From Candidatus Methylumidiphilus alinenensis (GTDB lineage Bacteria > Pseudomonadota > Gammaproteobacteria > Methylococcales > Methylococcaceae): a stretch of DNA of 64,000 nucleotides. A model generated the notes under the pieces. It saw nothing but the letters and a program-made list of their open reading frames with translations, was not told the DNA's origin and made no database searches. Numbering within the stretch: position 1 is the first letter of the stretch; every line of letters starts with the position of its first letter. A program made the position numbers and the translations under genes. Positions 42,605 through 51,355 of this stretch are shown here, piece after piece. The stretch spans positions 1-64,000 of the forward strand of contig QJPH01000334.1 in the NCBI GenBank assembly GCA_003242955.1, given 5' to 3'.

Positions 42605-43855
42605 ATGAAAAATAGACTCATAGTCAAGGCTTCGTGCCGTTGCCTTGCTGCGGCAAAATGGCTGCTACCTGCATTGATGGTGTTTAGCTATGTACCCGAG
42701 GCTTCCGCGGGGGCTACTTTTAAGATAGACGACACCAAATGGCTCAGCATCGGGGCTGGGCTTAGAACGGCCTTTTACGCGCAAGAGAAAGGGGCTGCCA
42801 ACGGTTCCGGCTGGTCCAACAATTTTTATTTGGACAACATGCGTCTTTATGTGAATGGACAAATCCATAAATATATAAAGATGGAGTTTAACACCGAAGT
42901 CAAGGCAGGCACCAACACGGGTGATTCCATCCGGGTTCTGGATGCCATCGGCAAGTTTGAGTTTGAGCCATGGTTGAACATTTGGGGTGGGCGGATGCTG
43001 GTGCCTGCGGAAAGGCGGGAGTTGAACGGTCCTTTCTATAGTGCGGTTTACGATATTTTTGCCACGGGAACCCCATTCGAATCGTCGGACTTCAATATTG
43101 AATTCAAAAACAATGGCACCTCGGCGGGTGCGTACGGTCGCGACCAAGGCGTGACCATTTGGGGTTCGGTCTTTGACGGTGGTCGCTTTCAATATGCGGT
43201 AGGTGCTTTCCAAGGCTTGGTGAACGGTGCCAACCAAAATGACGACTTACTGTATGCGCAACGCGTCTCATATAATTTCTGGGAAGTTGAAAAAAACCCA
43301 GGTTACTATACCTCGGGCACTTATTTTGGAAAAGGCGGCGATATTCTGACGGTCGGCGCGTCGAATCAATACCAGTATCACGGGGCCGGAACGGTGAATG
43401 ATCCGGGTTCGTTCCGGGGTACTGCGGTGGATGTGCTAATGGAGAAGGCACTGCCTAACAATTCCGGTGTCATCACGTTTAATGGCGAGTATAAAAACTA
43501 TGGCGTTACCGGTTTCGGGATGGCAAGCAGAAGGCTTGTCCAATCAGGTGCGGTATTAGGTTTCGCTATGTTTGAAGGTCAGGCCTATGATGTCAGCCTG
43601 ATGTATCTACTCCCAAACAAGGTCGCTATAGGTCAATTCCAGCCTTATCTTCGTTATGTCGAAGTCATGCCTATTGACAGTTCTAACCGGAATAATTATG
43701 AAGCCGGATTAAACTATATCATCGATGGGCATAATGCCAAGATATCTTTGAATTATAACTACGGCGACCTTATGACCAAGGGATTGAATTACACCAATAC
43801 CGTCACCGGCGACCATGTCAGTGCCGTCAGACTTGCTTTCCAATTACAGATTTAA
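42605..43855 (+). CDS. Outer-membrane porin, likely for urea or amides (FmdC/OprP-like)
   Basis: 416 residues. A long signal sequence ends A-S-A near residue 36. The mature part is beta-rich with alternating hydrophobic strands, a barrel-like C-terminus finishing V-R-L-A-F-Q-L-Q-I, and early K-W-L-S-I-G-A-G-L-R-T-A-F-Y and Y-L-D-N-M-R-L-Y-V-N-G patterns seen in phosphate-selective/short-chain-amide porins. Such porins commonly precede urtA or amide-utilisation genes. It sits 29 bases upstream of urtA in the same orientation and would let urea cross the outer membrane. Confidence 0.75.
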   Translation: MKNRLIVKASCRCLAAAKWLLPALMVFSYVPEASAGATFKIDDTKWLSIGAGLRTAFYAQEKGAANGSGWSNNFYLDNMRLYVNGQIHKYIKMEFNTEVKAGTNTGDSIRVLDAIGKFEFEPWLNIWGGRMLVPAERRELNGPFYSAVYDIFATGTPFESSDFNIEFKNNGTSAGAYGRDQGVTIWGSVFDGGRFQYAVGAFQGLVNGANQNDDLLYAQRVSYNFWEVEKNPGYYTSGTYFGKGGDILTVGASNQYQYHGAGTVNDPGSFRGTAVDVLMEKALPNNSGVITFNGEYKNYGVTGFGMASRRLVQSGAVLGFAMFEGQAYDVSLMYLLPNKVAIGQFQPYLRYVEVMPIDSSNRNNYEAGLNYIIDGHNAKISLNYNYGDLMTKGLNYTNTVTGDHVSAVRLAFQLQI

Positions 43856-43884
43856 ACCACACCCATCAAGACGGAGTACCTAGA

Positions 43885-45183
43885 ATGAAACCTTTGCGAA
43901 ACTTACAGACTATTATCGCTTTGATAGCCTTTCTATCACTATCGTTGCTTTATACAGCGAACTTACGGGCTGAGGACACCATTAAAGTCGGCATTTTGCA
44001 TTCGCTGTCCGGCACGATGGCCATTAGTGAGACCACGTTGAAGGACACTATGTTGATGTTGATTGAGGAACAGAACAAGAAGGGTGGCTTGCTGGGAAAG
44101 AAACTGGAAGCCGTCGTGGTCGATCCCGCTTCCAACTGGCCGTTGTTTGCAGAAAAGGCTCGTGAATTGCTCCAGAAGCAAAAAGTGGCGGCGATATTTG
44201 GTTGCTGGACTTCAGTATCGCGCAAATCGGTGTTGCCGGTCGTGGAGGAATTGAACGGCCTGTTGTTCTACCCAGTCCAGTACGAGGGGGAGGAGTCTTC
44301 CAAAAACGTGTTTTACACAGGTGCCGCACCGAACCAGCAGGCAATTCCGGCGGTGGATTATCTGATGAACGACTTGGGGGTGAAGCGATGGGTGCTGGCG
44401 GGAACCGATTACGTCTACCCACGCACCACTAACAAAATTCTTGAAGCGTACCTGAAATCCAAGGGTGTTAAAGAAAAGGACATACTAATCAATTACACGC
44501 CCTTCGGGCATTCCGATTGGCAAAGCATTGTCGCGGATATCAAGAAGTTTGGTTCCACGGGCAAAAAAACAGCAGTTGTTTCCACCATTAATGGCGATGC
44601 CAATGTTCCATTTTACAAGGAGTTGGGCAACCAGGGCATCACCGCCGACAAGCTTCCTGTGGTCGCTTTCTCCGTTGGGGAAGAAGAACTCTCTGGCATC
44701 GATACCAAACCCCTAGTTGGTCATTTGGCAGCGTGGAATTATTTCATGAGCGTGGATACTAAGGAGAACGCAGAATTTATCAAGAAATGGCACACCTTCA
44801 TAAAAAACCCGAAGCGCGTTACCAACGACCCAATGGAGGCTCATTATATTGGCTTTAACATGTGGGTGAAAGCGGTGGAAAAGGCTGGCACTACGGATAC
44901 AGACGCGGTCGCCAAAGCACTAGTCGGCATGGAATATCCTAACCTCACCGGGGGCTTGGCTAAAATGAACAAGGCCCATCATTTATCGAAACCAGTATTG
45001 ATCGGCGAAATCCAAGACGACGGACAGTTCCAAACGGTATGGCAAACCAAGGGGCTGGTTGATGGCGACGCTTGGTCGGATTATCTGCCAGAGAGCAAAC
45101 CGATCATCGCCGATTGGACACCGCCAATCAATTGCGGCAATTACAACACCAAAACCAAAAAGTGCTCTGGGCAGAAATATTGA
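43885..45183 (+). CDS. urtA: Urea ABC transporter substrate-binding protein UrtA
   Basis: 432 residues with a Sec-type signal peptide ending near L-R-A. I-K-V-G-I-L-H-S-L-S-G-T-M-A-I-S-E-T is the classic UrtA/FmdD start of the mature protein, followed by F-G-C-W-T-S-V-S-R-K-S, N-G-L-L-F-Y-P-V-Q-Y-E-G-E-E-S-S-K-N and H-S-D-W-Q-S-I-V. It binds urea (or short amides) in the periplasm. First gene of the contiguous urtABCDE cluster. Confidence 0.95.
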   Translation: MKPLRNLQTIIALIAFLSLSLLYTANLRAEDTIKVGILHSLSGTMAISETTLKDTMLMLIEEQNKKGGLLGKKLEAVVVDPASNWPLFAEKARELLQKQKVAAIFGCWTSVSRKSVLPVVEELNGLLFYPVQYEGEESSKNVFYTGAAPNQQAIPAVDYLMNDLGVKRWVLAGTDYVYPRTTNKILEAYLKSKGVKEKDILINYTPFGHSDWQSIVADIKKFGSTGKKTAVVSTINGDANVPFYKELGNQGITADKLPVVAFSVGEEELSGIDTKPLVGHLAAWNYFMSVDTKENAEFIKKWHTFIKNPKRVTNDPMEAHYIGFNMWVKAVEKAGTTDTDAVAKALVGMEYPNLTGGLAKMNKAHHLSKPVLIGEIQDDGQFQTVWQTKGLVDGDAWSDYLPESKPIIADWTPPINCGNYNTKTKKCSGQKY

Positions 45184-45237
45184 ACGATGCGCCCACCCCT
45201 CATTAAAGTGAGTATGCGGAAACGAGGCAATAAAACC

Positions 45238-46917
45238 ATGAAAATTATCATGTTGAAGCCAAGTGAAGCCACCAAACCCGTCAGCCTGTGGAAGCCTTGG
45301 TCACTGCTGACATCCGGCCTTTGGGTGTTTGCACTGATATTGACCGGTTTTACTCCGGCCCATGCCGATGGTTTTGCCGATGAAGTTAACCGATTGCCCA
45401 CCGTTCCCATGGCTGAAATGGAGCAAACCATAGGACGGTTGGCGCATGTTCAAAACCCTAAAGTGGCGGAAATGTTGCAAGCCATGCACGATGGCCGTCT
45501 TTTCTATGTCAAGGCAAGTGGGCGCATGGTGTTTGCCGACACGAAAGACGACGGTTTCAAACTTACTGATGCCCTCAGTGGCGAAGCCTTGGGTGTGGCA
45601 GACCGGTTTGAGATTAAAAAAATCGCCGTCACTAATGCCTTACGAACAGTCTTGGACCGCGAGATTGCCTTGCTTGAATTGAACAGCACCGATGTGCGGC
45701 TACGTATGAAATCGGTTAAGTCTGTCATCCAAAATCCAACTCCCGAGGCAATGGCTTTGCTGGCAAAGCAAAGGGAGATCGAAAAGGATGGCGGTGTGCT
45801 TGAAGCCATTAACGTCGCCTTGGCCTTGGCAGACTTGTCTGGCAAGGACAAGGCATTGCGCGGCAAAGCCATTCGTTTGTTGGAGGGTAATTTGAATCAG
45901 GATGTGCGCAACCGACTTTCCGCCTTGCAAGAGAAAACCGACACGGGAGAGTACGTCGAAGGGGACAGCGAAATCCGCAATCTTGCCGCGGTCGCATTGA
46001 AGAAAATCGAATACAAGCTGGAATTGAACCATCTGGCTGAAACCCTTTTCTTTGGGCTAAGCCTAGGTGCGGTGCTAGTGCTTGCTGCCATCGGACTTGC
46101 CATCACCTTCGGAGTGATGGGTGTCATTAACATGGCCCACGGCGAGTTGATGATGCTTGGTGCATACACAACTTATGTGGTGCAACTGATGATGCCTAAT
46201 GCCATAGATTATTCTCTGTTTGTGGCAATCCCCGCTGCCTTTGTCATCACCGCGTTAGTCGGCATTGGCATCGAACGTGGCATTATCCGTTTTCTTTACG
46301 GCAGGCCGCTGGAAACCCTGCTGGCCACTTTCGGCCTGAGCTTGATATTGCAGCAACTGGTGCGCTCCATTTTCTCGCCGTTGAACCGAAGCGTATCCAC
46401 GCCGACATGGATGAGCGGCTCCTTGGAAATCAACAGTGCTTTGACGCTGACCTTGAACCGGTTCTACATCATTCTATTCGGTCTGTTGGTTTTTTGGGGA
46501 TTACTGATGGTTTTGAAAAGAACCCGGCTGGGTTTGGAAGTGCGTGCGGTGGCACAAAACCGGGCAATGGCCAAGGCAATGGGTATCCGCACCGACTGGG
46601 TGGACGCGATGACGTTTGGCCTAGGTTCCGGCATTGCCGGTGTCGCCGGTGTCGCGTTGAGCCAACTCACCAATGTTGGGCCTAACTTGGGGCAAGCCTA
46701 TATCGTCGATTCATTTATGGTGGTCGTGTTCGGCGGAGTGGGCAATCTGTGGGGAACCTTAGTCGGGGGCTTGACGTTGGGGGTGGCAGACAAGATTTTA
46801 GAACCTTATGCAGGAACAGTGCTGGCAAAAATACTCATGCTATTGTTCATCATTCTGTTTATCCAAAAACGCCCACGCGGTCTATTCCCGCAAAAGGGCA
46901 GGGCAGCGGAGGGTTAG
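45238..46917 (+). CDS. urtB: Urea ABC transporter permease UrtB
   Basis: About 559 residues from the ATG at 45238; the track ORF from 45187 begins four bases after urtA, and I cannot rule that start out. A signal-like segment (to about A-H-A-D) and a ~220-residue periplasmic helical domain precede the LivH-type permease domain, which starts near A-E-T-L-F-F-G-L-S-L-G-A and contains G-V-M-G-V-I-N-M-A-H-G-E-L-M-M-L-G-A. That extra N-terminal domain is characteristic of UrtB. Forms the channel with UrtC. Confidence 0.93.
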   Translation: MKIIMLKPSEATKPVSLWKPWSLLTSGLWVFALILTGFTPAHADGFADEVNRLPTVPMAEMEQTIGRLAHVQNPKVAEMLQAMHDGRLFYVKASGRMVFADTKDDGFKLTDALSGEALGVADRFEIKKIAVTNALRTVLDREIALLELNSTDVRLRMKSVKSVIQNPTPEAMALLAKQREIEKDGGVLEAINVALALADLSGKDKALRGKAIRLLEGNLNQDVRNRLSALQEKTDTGEYVEGDSEIRNLAAVALKKIEYKLELNHLAETLFFGLSLGAVLVLAAIGLAITFGVMGVINMAHGELMMLGAYTTYVVQLMMPNAIDYSLFVAIPAAFVITALVGIGIERGIIRFLYGRPLETLLATFGLSLILQQLVRSIFSPLNRSVSTPTWMSGSLEINSALTLTLNRFYIILFGLLVFWGLLMVLKRTRLGLEVRAVAQNRAMAKAMGIRTDWVDAMTFGLGSGIAGVAGVALSQLTNVGPNLGQAYIVDSFMVVVFGGVGNLWGTLVGGLTLGVADKILEPYAGTVLAKILMLLFIILFIQKRPRGLFPQKGRAAEG

Positions 46918-46920
46918 ACG

Positions 46921-48045
46921 ATGGACATTGCAAACCTGTTGGCACAGGATCGAGTGGGCAAGCTGTTTTTGATGGTACTGGCATTGATGGCGATTGCTAT
47001 TTCTGCCCTGAATTTGCTGGTACCAGATTCTTCTGCCATGCATCTCAGCACGTTTACAGTCACCGTGGTCGGCAAGTACTTGACCTATGCCTTGCTCGCC
47101 CTTGCCGTCGACTTGGTGTGGGGTTATTGCGGCATCCTTAGCCTAGGCCACGGTGCCTTTTTTGCCCTGGGTGGCTATGCCATGGGTATTTACATGATGC
47201 GTCAGATCGGTGATCGGGGTGTCTATGGCAACGCCCTGCTGCCTGATTTCATGGTGTTTCTCAACTGGAAGGAATTGCCTTGGTATTGGCAGGGCTTCGA
47301 CCAGTTCTGGTTTGCTTCGCTGATGGTGGTCTTAGTGCCTGGTATCCTAGCCTGTTTATTCGGCTGGTTGGCCTTCCGTTCAAGGGTCACTGGGGTCTAC
47401 CTCTCCATCATCACCCAAGCTTTGACTTATGCGTTGATGCTGGCCTTTTTCCGCAACGAAATGGGGTTTGGCGGCAATAACGGACTTACTGATTTCAAGG
47501 AAATTCTCGGTTATAACTTACAAAAAGATGGTACGCGGGTGACAATTTTTCTACTGACAGCCCTGTTGCTAGGCTTGGGCTACATTGCCTCGCGCTTCGT
47601 GGTTGAGTCAAAAATGGGCCGGGTGGTGACGGCTATCCGTGATGCTGAATCCCGCACTCGATTCATTGGTTACAAAGTGGAGCATTTCAAACTATGGGTC
47701 TTTGTATTCTCCGCAGTCTTGGCAGGCATCGCAGGGGCCCTATATGTCCCGCAAGTCGGAATCATCAACCCCAGCGAGTTTTCCCCGTTGAATTCGCTAG
47801 AACTGGTCATTTGGGTTGCCGTGGGCGGACGGGGCACTCTCTACGGGGCGGTGCTGGGTGCAATCCTGGTGAACTACGCCAAGACAGTGTTCACCGGGAT
47901 ACTGCCTGAAGTATGGTTATTCGCCTTAGGTGGTTTGTTTGTCTCTGTTACCTTATTCATGCCGGATGGTCTGGTTGGCATGGCGCGTAAGCTGGCTAGT
48001 GTGAGGGGGCTGGGACTTAAGCTTAACCAAAGGAGTAAATTATGA
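46921..48045 (+). CDS. urtC: Urea ABC transporter permease UrtC
   Basis: 374 residues, LivM-type permease. G-Y-C-G-I-L-S-L-G-H-G-A-F-F-A-L-G-G-Y is the conserved entry motif, and V-A-V-G-G-R-G-T-L-Y-G-A the exit motif. Starts three bases past urtB and overlaps urtD by four bases. Confidence 0.95.
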   Translation: MDIANLLAQDRVGKLFLMVLALMAIAISALNLLVPDSSAMHLSTFTVTVVGKYLTYALLALAVDLVWGYCGILSLGHGAFFALGGYAMGIYMMRQIGDRGVYGNALLPDFMVFLNWKELPWYWQGFDQFWFASLMVVLVPGILACLFGWLAFRSRVTGVYLSIITQALTYALMLAFFRNEMGFGGNNGLTDFKEILGYNLQKDGTRVTIFLLTALLLGLGYIASRFVVESKMGRVVTAIRDAESRTRFIGYKVEHFKLWVFVFSAVLAGIAGALYVPQVGIINPSEFSPLNSLELVIWVAVGGRGTLYGAVLGAILVNYAKTVFTGILPEVWLFALGGLFVSVTLFMPDGLVGMARKLASVRGLGLKLNQRSKL

Positions 48046-48854
48046 ACCGGGTCGTCCGCTTCCATGAAACAATTGATGACACAGACGGCATTGCTTCACC
48101 CCAACTTGACACCGCTCACGGGCCAATTCTTTACTTGGAGGATGTGACTGTCAGCTTCGATGGGTTTCGCGCACTGAATGTCTTATCGCTTTACATTGAC
48201 GATGGCGAACTGCGTTGCATCATCGGCCCGAATGGTGCTGGCAAGACCACAATGATGGACGTTATCACCGGCAAGACCCGGCCCGACGCGGGTACGGTGT
48301 TTTTCGGCCAGACTATTGACCTGCTGCAAATGGACGAACCCTCCATCGCCCAGGCCGGTATCGGCAGGAAATTTCAAAAACCCAGCGTGTTCGAACAACT
48401 CAACGTTTTTGAAAACTTAGAATTAGCCATGCATACCGACAAACGGGTATGGTCTACATTGTTTGCCCGGTTAAAACCATTTGAAAAAGAAGGCATTGAA
48501 GAGGTGTTGGAAATTGTCGGCTTGACCGGACAGCGTCAAGACCGGGCGGGGTCGCTATCCCATGGACAGAAACAGTGGTTGGAGATCGGCATGCTACTGA
48601 TGCAAAAACCCAAGCTCTTGCTAGTAGACGAGCCTGTGGCCGGCATGACTCACCAAGAAACCGAGCGCACCGCCGAATTGTTGTTGTCCTTGGCGGGCAA
48701 GCATTCCGTAGTTGTAGTGGAACACGATATGGCTTTCGTCCGCTCAATTGCCCGAAAAGTCACCGTGCTGCACGAAGGCTCGGTGTTGACCGAAGGCAGT
48801 ATGGATGAAGTGCAGAACCATCCTCGTGTCATAGAAGTGTATTTGGGGGCATAA
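48042..48854 (+). CDS. urtD: Urea ABC transporter ATP-binding protein UrtD
   Basis: 270 residues, LivG-like ATPase. Walker A G-P-N-G-A-G-K-T-T, signature L-S-H-G-Q-K-Q-W-L-E, Walker B L-L-L-V-D-E-P. F-Q-K-P-S-V-F-E-Q-L is typical of UrtD. Overlaps urtC by four bases and urtE by one base. Confidence 0.95.
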   Translation: MNRVVRFHETIDDTDGIASPQLDTAHGPILYLEDVTVSFDGFRALNVLSLYIDDGELRCIIGPNGAGKTTMMDVITGKTRPDAGTVFFGQTIDLLQMDEPSIAQAGIGRKFQKPSVFEQLNVFENLELAMHTDKRVWSTLFARLKPFEKEGIEEVLEIVGLTGQRQDRAGSLSHGQKQWLEIGMLLMQKPKLLLVDEPVAGMTHQETERTAELLLSLAGKHSVVVVEHDMAFVRSIARKVTVLHEGSVLTEGSMDEVQNHPRVIEVYLGA

Positions 48855-49549
48855 TGCTGAAACTATCAGGAATCAACCAATTTTACGGCGAAAGCCATAT
48901 TCTGTGGGATTTGGATATGGTCCTGGAAGAAGGGCAATGCACCTGCTTAATGGGCCGCAATGGCGTGGGCAAAACCACCTTGCTCAAGTGCATTATGGGG
49001 TTGTTGCCGGTAAAGACCGGTAAAATCGAATTGCAGGGCAAAAATATAACCCTACTGAAAGCGGAAAAACGAGCCGGCCTGCGCGTCGGTTATGTGCCGC
49101 AAGGCAGGGAAATCTTTCCGTTGATGACCGTCGAGGAGAATTTGAAAACTGGCTTAGGGGCGCGGGCAGACCGCCTGAAAAAAATACCCGAACACATTTA
49201 TGAAATTTTCCCGGTGCTGAAATCCATGCTGCATAGGCGGGGAGGTGACTTGTCCGGCGGTCAGCAGCAACAACTCGCCATAGGCCGCGCCCTAGTCCTA
49301 GACCCGCAATTGCTGATTTTGGACGAGCCGACCGAAGGCATACAGCCCAATATCGTGCATGAAATCGGCGATGTCATCCTACGCTTGAATAAGGAGATGG
49401 GTGTCACGGTGCTATTGGTCGAGCAAAAGCTTCCCTTTGCCCGACGGGTTGGCGACCGTTTTTTCATCATGGAAAAGGGCCGGGGCGTGGCTTCGGGTAA
49501 AGTAGGGGAATTGGACGATGATATAGTAAAGCGGTATTTGTCGGTTTAG
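48854..49549 (+). CDS. urtE: Urea ABC transporter ATP-binding protein UrtE
   Basis: 231 residues, LivF-like ATPase. Walker A G-R-N-G-V-G-K-T-T, Y-V-P-Q-G-R-E-I-F-P, signature L-S-G-G-Q-Q-Q-Q and Walker B L-I-L-D-E-P-T-E-G-I-Q-P. Last gene of the urt cluster; a terminator-like hairpin follows before ureD. Confidence 0.95.
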   Translation: MLKLSGINQFYGESHILWDLDMVLEEGQCTCLMGRNGVGKTTLLKCIMGLLPVKTGKIELQGKNITLLKAEKRAGLRVGYVPQGREIFPLMTVEENLKTGLGARADRLKKIPEHIYEIFPVLKSMLHRRGGDLSGGQQQQLAIGRALVLDPQLLILDEPTEGIQPNIVHEIGDVILRLNKEMGVTVLLVEQKLPFARRVGDRFFIMEKGRGVASGKVGELDDDIVKRYLSV

Positions 49550-49585
49550 CAATCCGCATTTCGCTTATGCTCCCTGCGGATTGCT
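49548..49585 (+). terminator. Hairpin after urtE
   Basis: AGCAATCCGCA pairs exactly with TGCGGATTGCT over a 16-base loop, followed by the A/T-rich cattattaaaa. It may separate urt from ure transcription at least partly. Confidence 0.55.
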
Positions 49586-49645
49586 CATTATTAAAATGGA
49601 AATAATATTTCTGACAGCGACTCACGGTCTGAATTTTGTAATATA

Positions 49646-50467
49646 GTGAATAGAAGAAATTTTCCCGTCGCTTGGCGAGCAGAATTAGCGCTCAGGTTTG
49701 CACAACGCAACGGCAAAACCATCCTCGCCGAACGCCGACAACTTGGCCCTCTTACCGTTCAACGGGCATTTTACCCGGAGGGCGAGTTGGCACATGTGTA
49801 TATTCTGCACCCTCCCGGCGGCGTGGTCGGTGGGGATGAATTGGCTATTCAAGTCCATTGTGCCGGTGGAGCTAAAGCCTTGGTGACTACGCCGGCGGCG
49901 GGAAAATTTTACCGTAGCGAGGGGGTGTTGGCACGGCAAACCGTCGGCTTGCAAATCGACGAAGGCTCTAGCTTGGAATGGCTACCGCAGGAAACTCTGC
50001 TATTCAGCGGGGCGCAGGTAGATTTGAGGCTACAGGTCGAATTGGGGTTAAACTCCCGCTTCATCGGCTGGGATATGGTTTGCCTAGGGATGCCCGAATG
50101 CGGTGACGTTTTCGAGCGAGGGTCGGCCCTGTTACGGGTGCGCATCAATCGGCAAGGCCAGCCACTGTTAATCGAAAACCTTAAAGCTGGGCATGAATTT
50201 AGCCAGTCAGCTTGGGGTTTGCGTGGGAATGCGGTGTTAGGTGCATTGTATGCCTATCCATTTCCCCTATCCGACATGGATGCCGTCCGTGAATTGTGGG
50301 AAAATCGACCAGAATTTGCCGCAACCTTGCTGGATGATTTATTGGTTTGCCGGGGTGTTGCTCGACAAACCGCCGAATTGCGGATCGAATTTGAGCGCGT
50401 TTGGCGGTTAGTCAGGCCAGTTGTCATTGGGTGCCGAGCGTGTCCGCCAAGAGTCTGGGCCACTTGA
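49646..50467 (+). CDS. ureD: Urease accessory protein UreD (UreH)
   Basis: 273 residues beginning at a GTG. W-R-A-E-L-A-L-R-F-A near the start, then H-P-P... as I-L-H-P-P-G-G-V-V-G-G-D-E-L, V-T-T-P-A-A-G-K-F-Y-R-S, L-E-W-L-P-Q-E-T and the C-terminal P-P-R-V-W-A-T are all family marks. It is the scaffold onto which UreF and UreG load on apo-urease. A repeat-filled 217-base gap follows before ureA. Confidence 0.94.
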   Translation: MNRRNFPVAWRAELALRFAQRNGKTILAERRQLGPLTVQRAFYPEGELAHVYILHPPGGVVGGDELAIQVHCAGGAKALVTTPAAGKFYRSEGVLARQTVGLQIDEGSSLEWLPQETLLFSGAQVDLRLQVELGLNSRFIGWDMVCLGMPECGDVFERGSALLRVRINRQGQPLLIENLKAGHEFSQSAWGLRGNAVLGALYAYPFPLSDMDAVRELWENRPEFAATLLDDLLVCRGVARQTAELRIEFERVWRLVRPVVIGCRACPPRVWAT

Positions 50468-50520
50468 AAATTAATTTTTTGCACAAGCTTGTAGTTAGCG
50501 GTATGTGGCCCGTATGGAGT

Positions 50521-50614
50521 AAGGGCGACCGGCTGGTCGCTCCTAAGGCACAATCCGGGATAACTTGGCAAAAAAATACCCGGATTACGCCGCTAGCGGC
50601 TCCATCCGGGCTAC
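50521..50614. repeat. Intergenic repeat, family D, between ureD and ureA
   Basis: Contains GGGCGACCGGCTGGTCGC (palindromic) and CCCGGATTACGCCGC...ATCCGGGCTAC, matching one arm of the element at 7889-7975 and parts of 4733-4834. It separates ureD from ureA, genes usually adjacent. Confidence 0.7.
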
Positions 50615-50684
50615 CACACTATAAGTTAGAAATCGCGCTTAGAAAGCGCTCCCACGATAATACTTAACGTGCTGAGATAAAACC

Positions 50685-50987
50685 ATGCAATTGACCCCCA
50701 GGGAAAAAGACAAATTATTGTTGTTCACTGCCGCCCTGCTCGCCGAACGGCGCAAGGCGCGAGGATTGAAGTTGAATCACCCGGAGGCCGTCGCATTCAT
50801 CAGTGCGGCGATCATGGAAGGGGCGCGGGACGGCCAGACAGTGGCTGAACTGATGGGCTACGGGCGTGCCCTGCTCACCCGCGAAGACGTGATGGAGGGA
50901 GTGCCGGAAATGATCCCCGACGTGCAGGTTGAAGCCACGTTCCCTGATGGCACCAAGCTCGTTACCGTCCATGATCCCATAGTCTAA
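50685..50987 (+). CDS. ureA: Urease gamma subunit
   Basis: 100 residues, exact family length. [11 protein letters not shown] and [13 protein letters not shown] are unmistakable. The smallest subunit of the (ureABC)3 enzyme that hydrolyses urea to ammonia and carbamate. The terminus V-H-D-P-I-V is complete. Confidence 0.97.
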   Translation: MQLTPREKDKLLLFTAALLAERRKARGLKLNHPEAVAFISAAIMEGARDGQTVAELMGYGRALLTREDVMEGVPEMIPDVQVEATFPDGTKLVTVHDPIV

Positions 50988-51037
50988 ATTTATTAATCTG
51001 GTATGAGCGTACAAAACCAAGAAGAGGAGGAGAGAAT

Positions 51038-51355
51038 ATGATACCAGGTGAATTGATCGTAGCAGAAGGCAATATCGAACTCAATGAAGGCCGCAAGTCC
51101 ATCAACTTGCGCGTCGCCAATACGGGTGACCGGCCTATTCAAGTCGGCTCGCATTACCACTTTTATGAAACCAATGATGCCTTGCATTTCAACCGCGAGG
51201 CTACAAAAGGTTTCCGGCTGGACATTCCTGCCGGCACAGCGGTGCGCTTTGAGCCTGGGCAGGCACGGGAAGTCACCCTCGTCGAGTTAGCGGGTAAGCG
51301 CGAGGTGTACGGATTCCAACAAAAGATCATGGGTTCCTTGGAGGCAGACGAATGA
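51038..51355 (+). CDS. ureB: Urease beta subunit
   Basis: 105 residues. M-I-P-G-E-L at the start, [14 protein letters not shown] and [12 protein letters not shown] are conserved. Its stop overlaps the ureC start in ATGA at 51352. Confidence 0.97.
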   Translation: MIPGELIVAEGNIELNEGRKSINLRVANTGDRPIQVGSHYHFYETNDALHFNREATKGFRLDIPAGTAVRFEPGQAREVTLVELAGKREVYGFQQKIMGSLEADE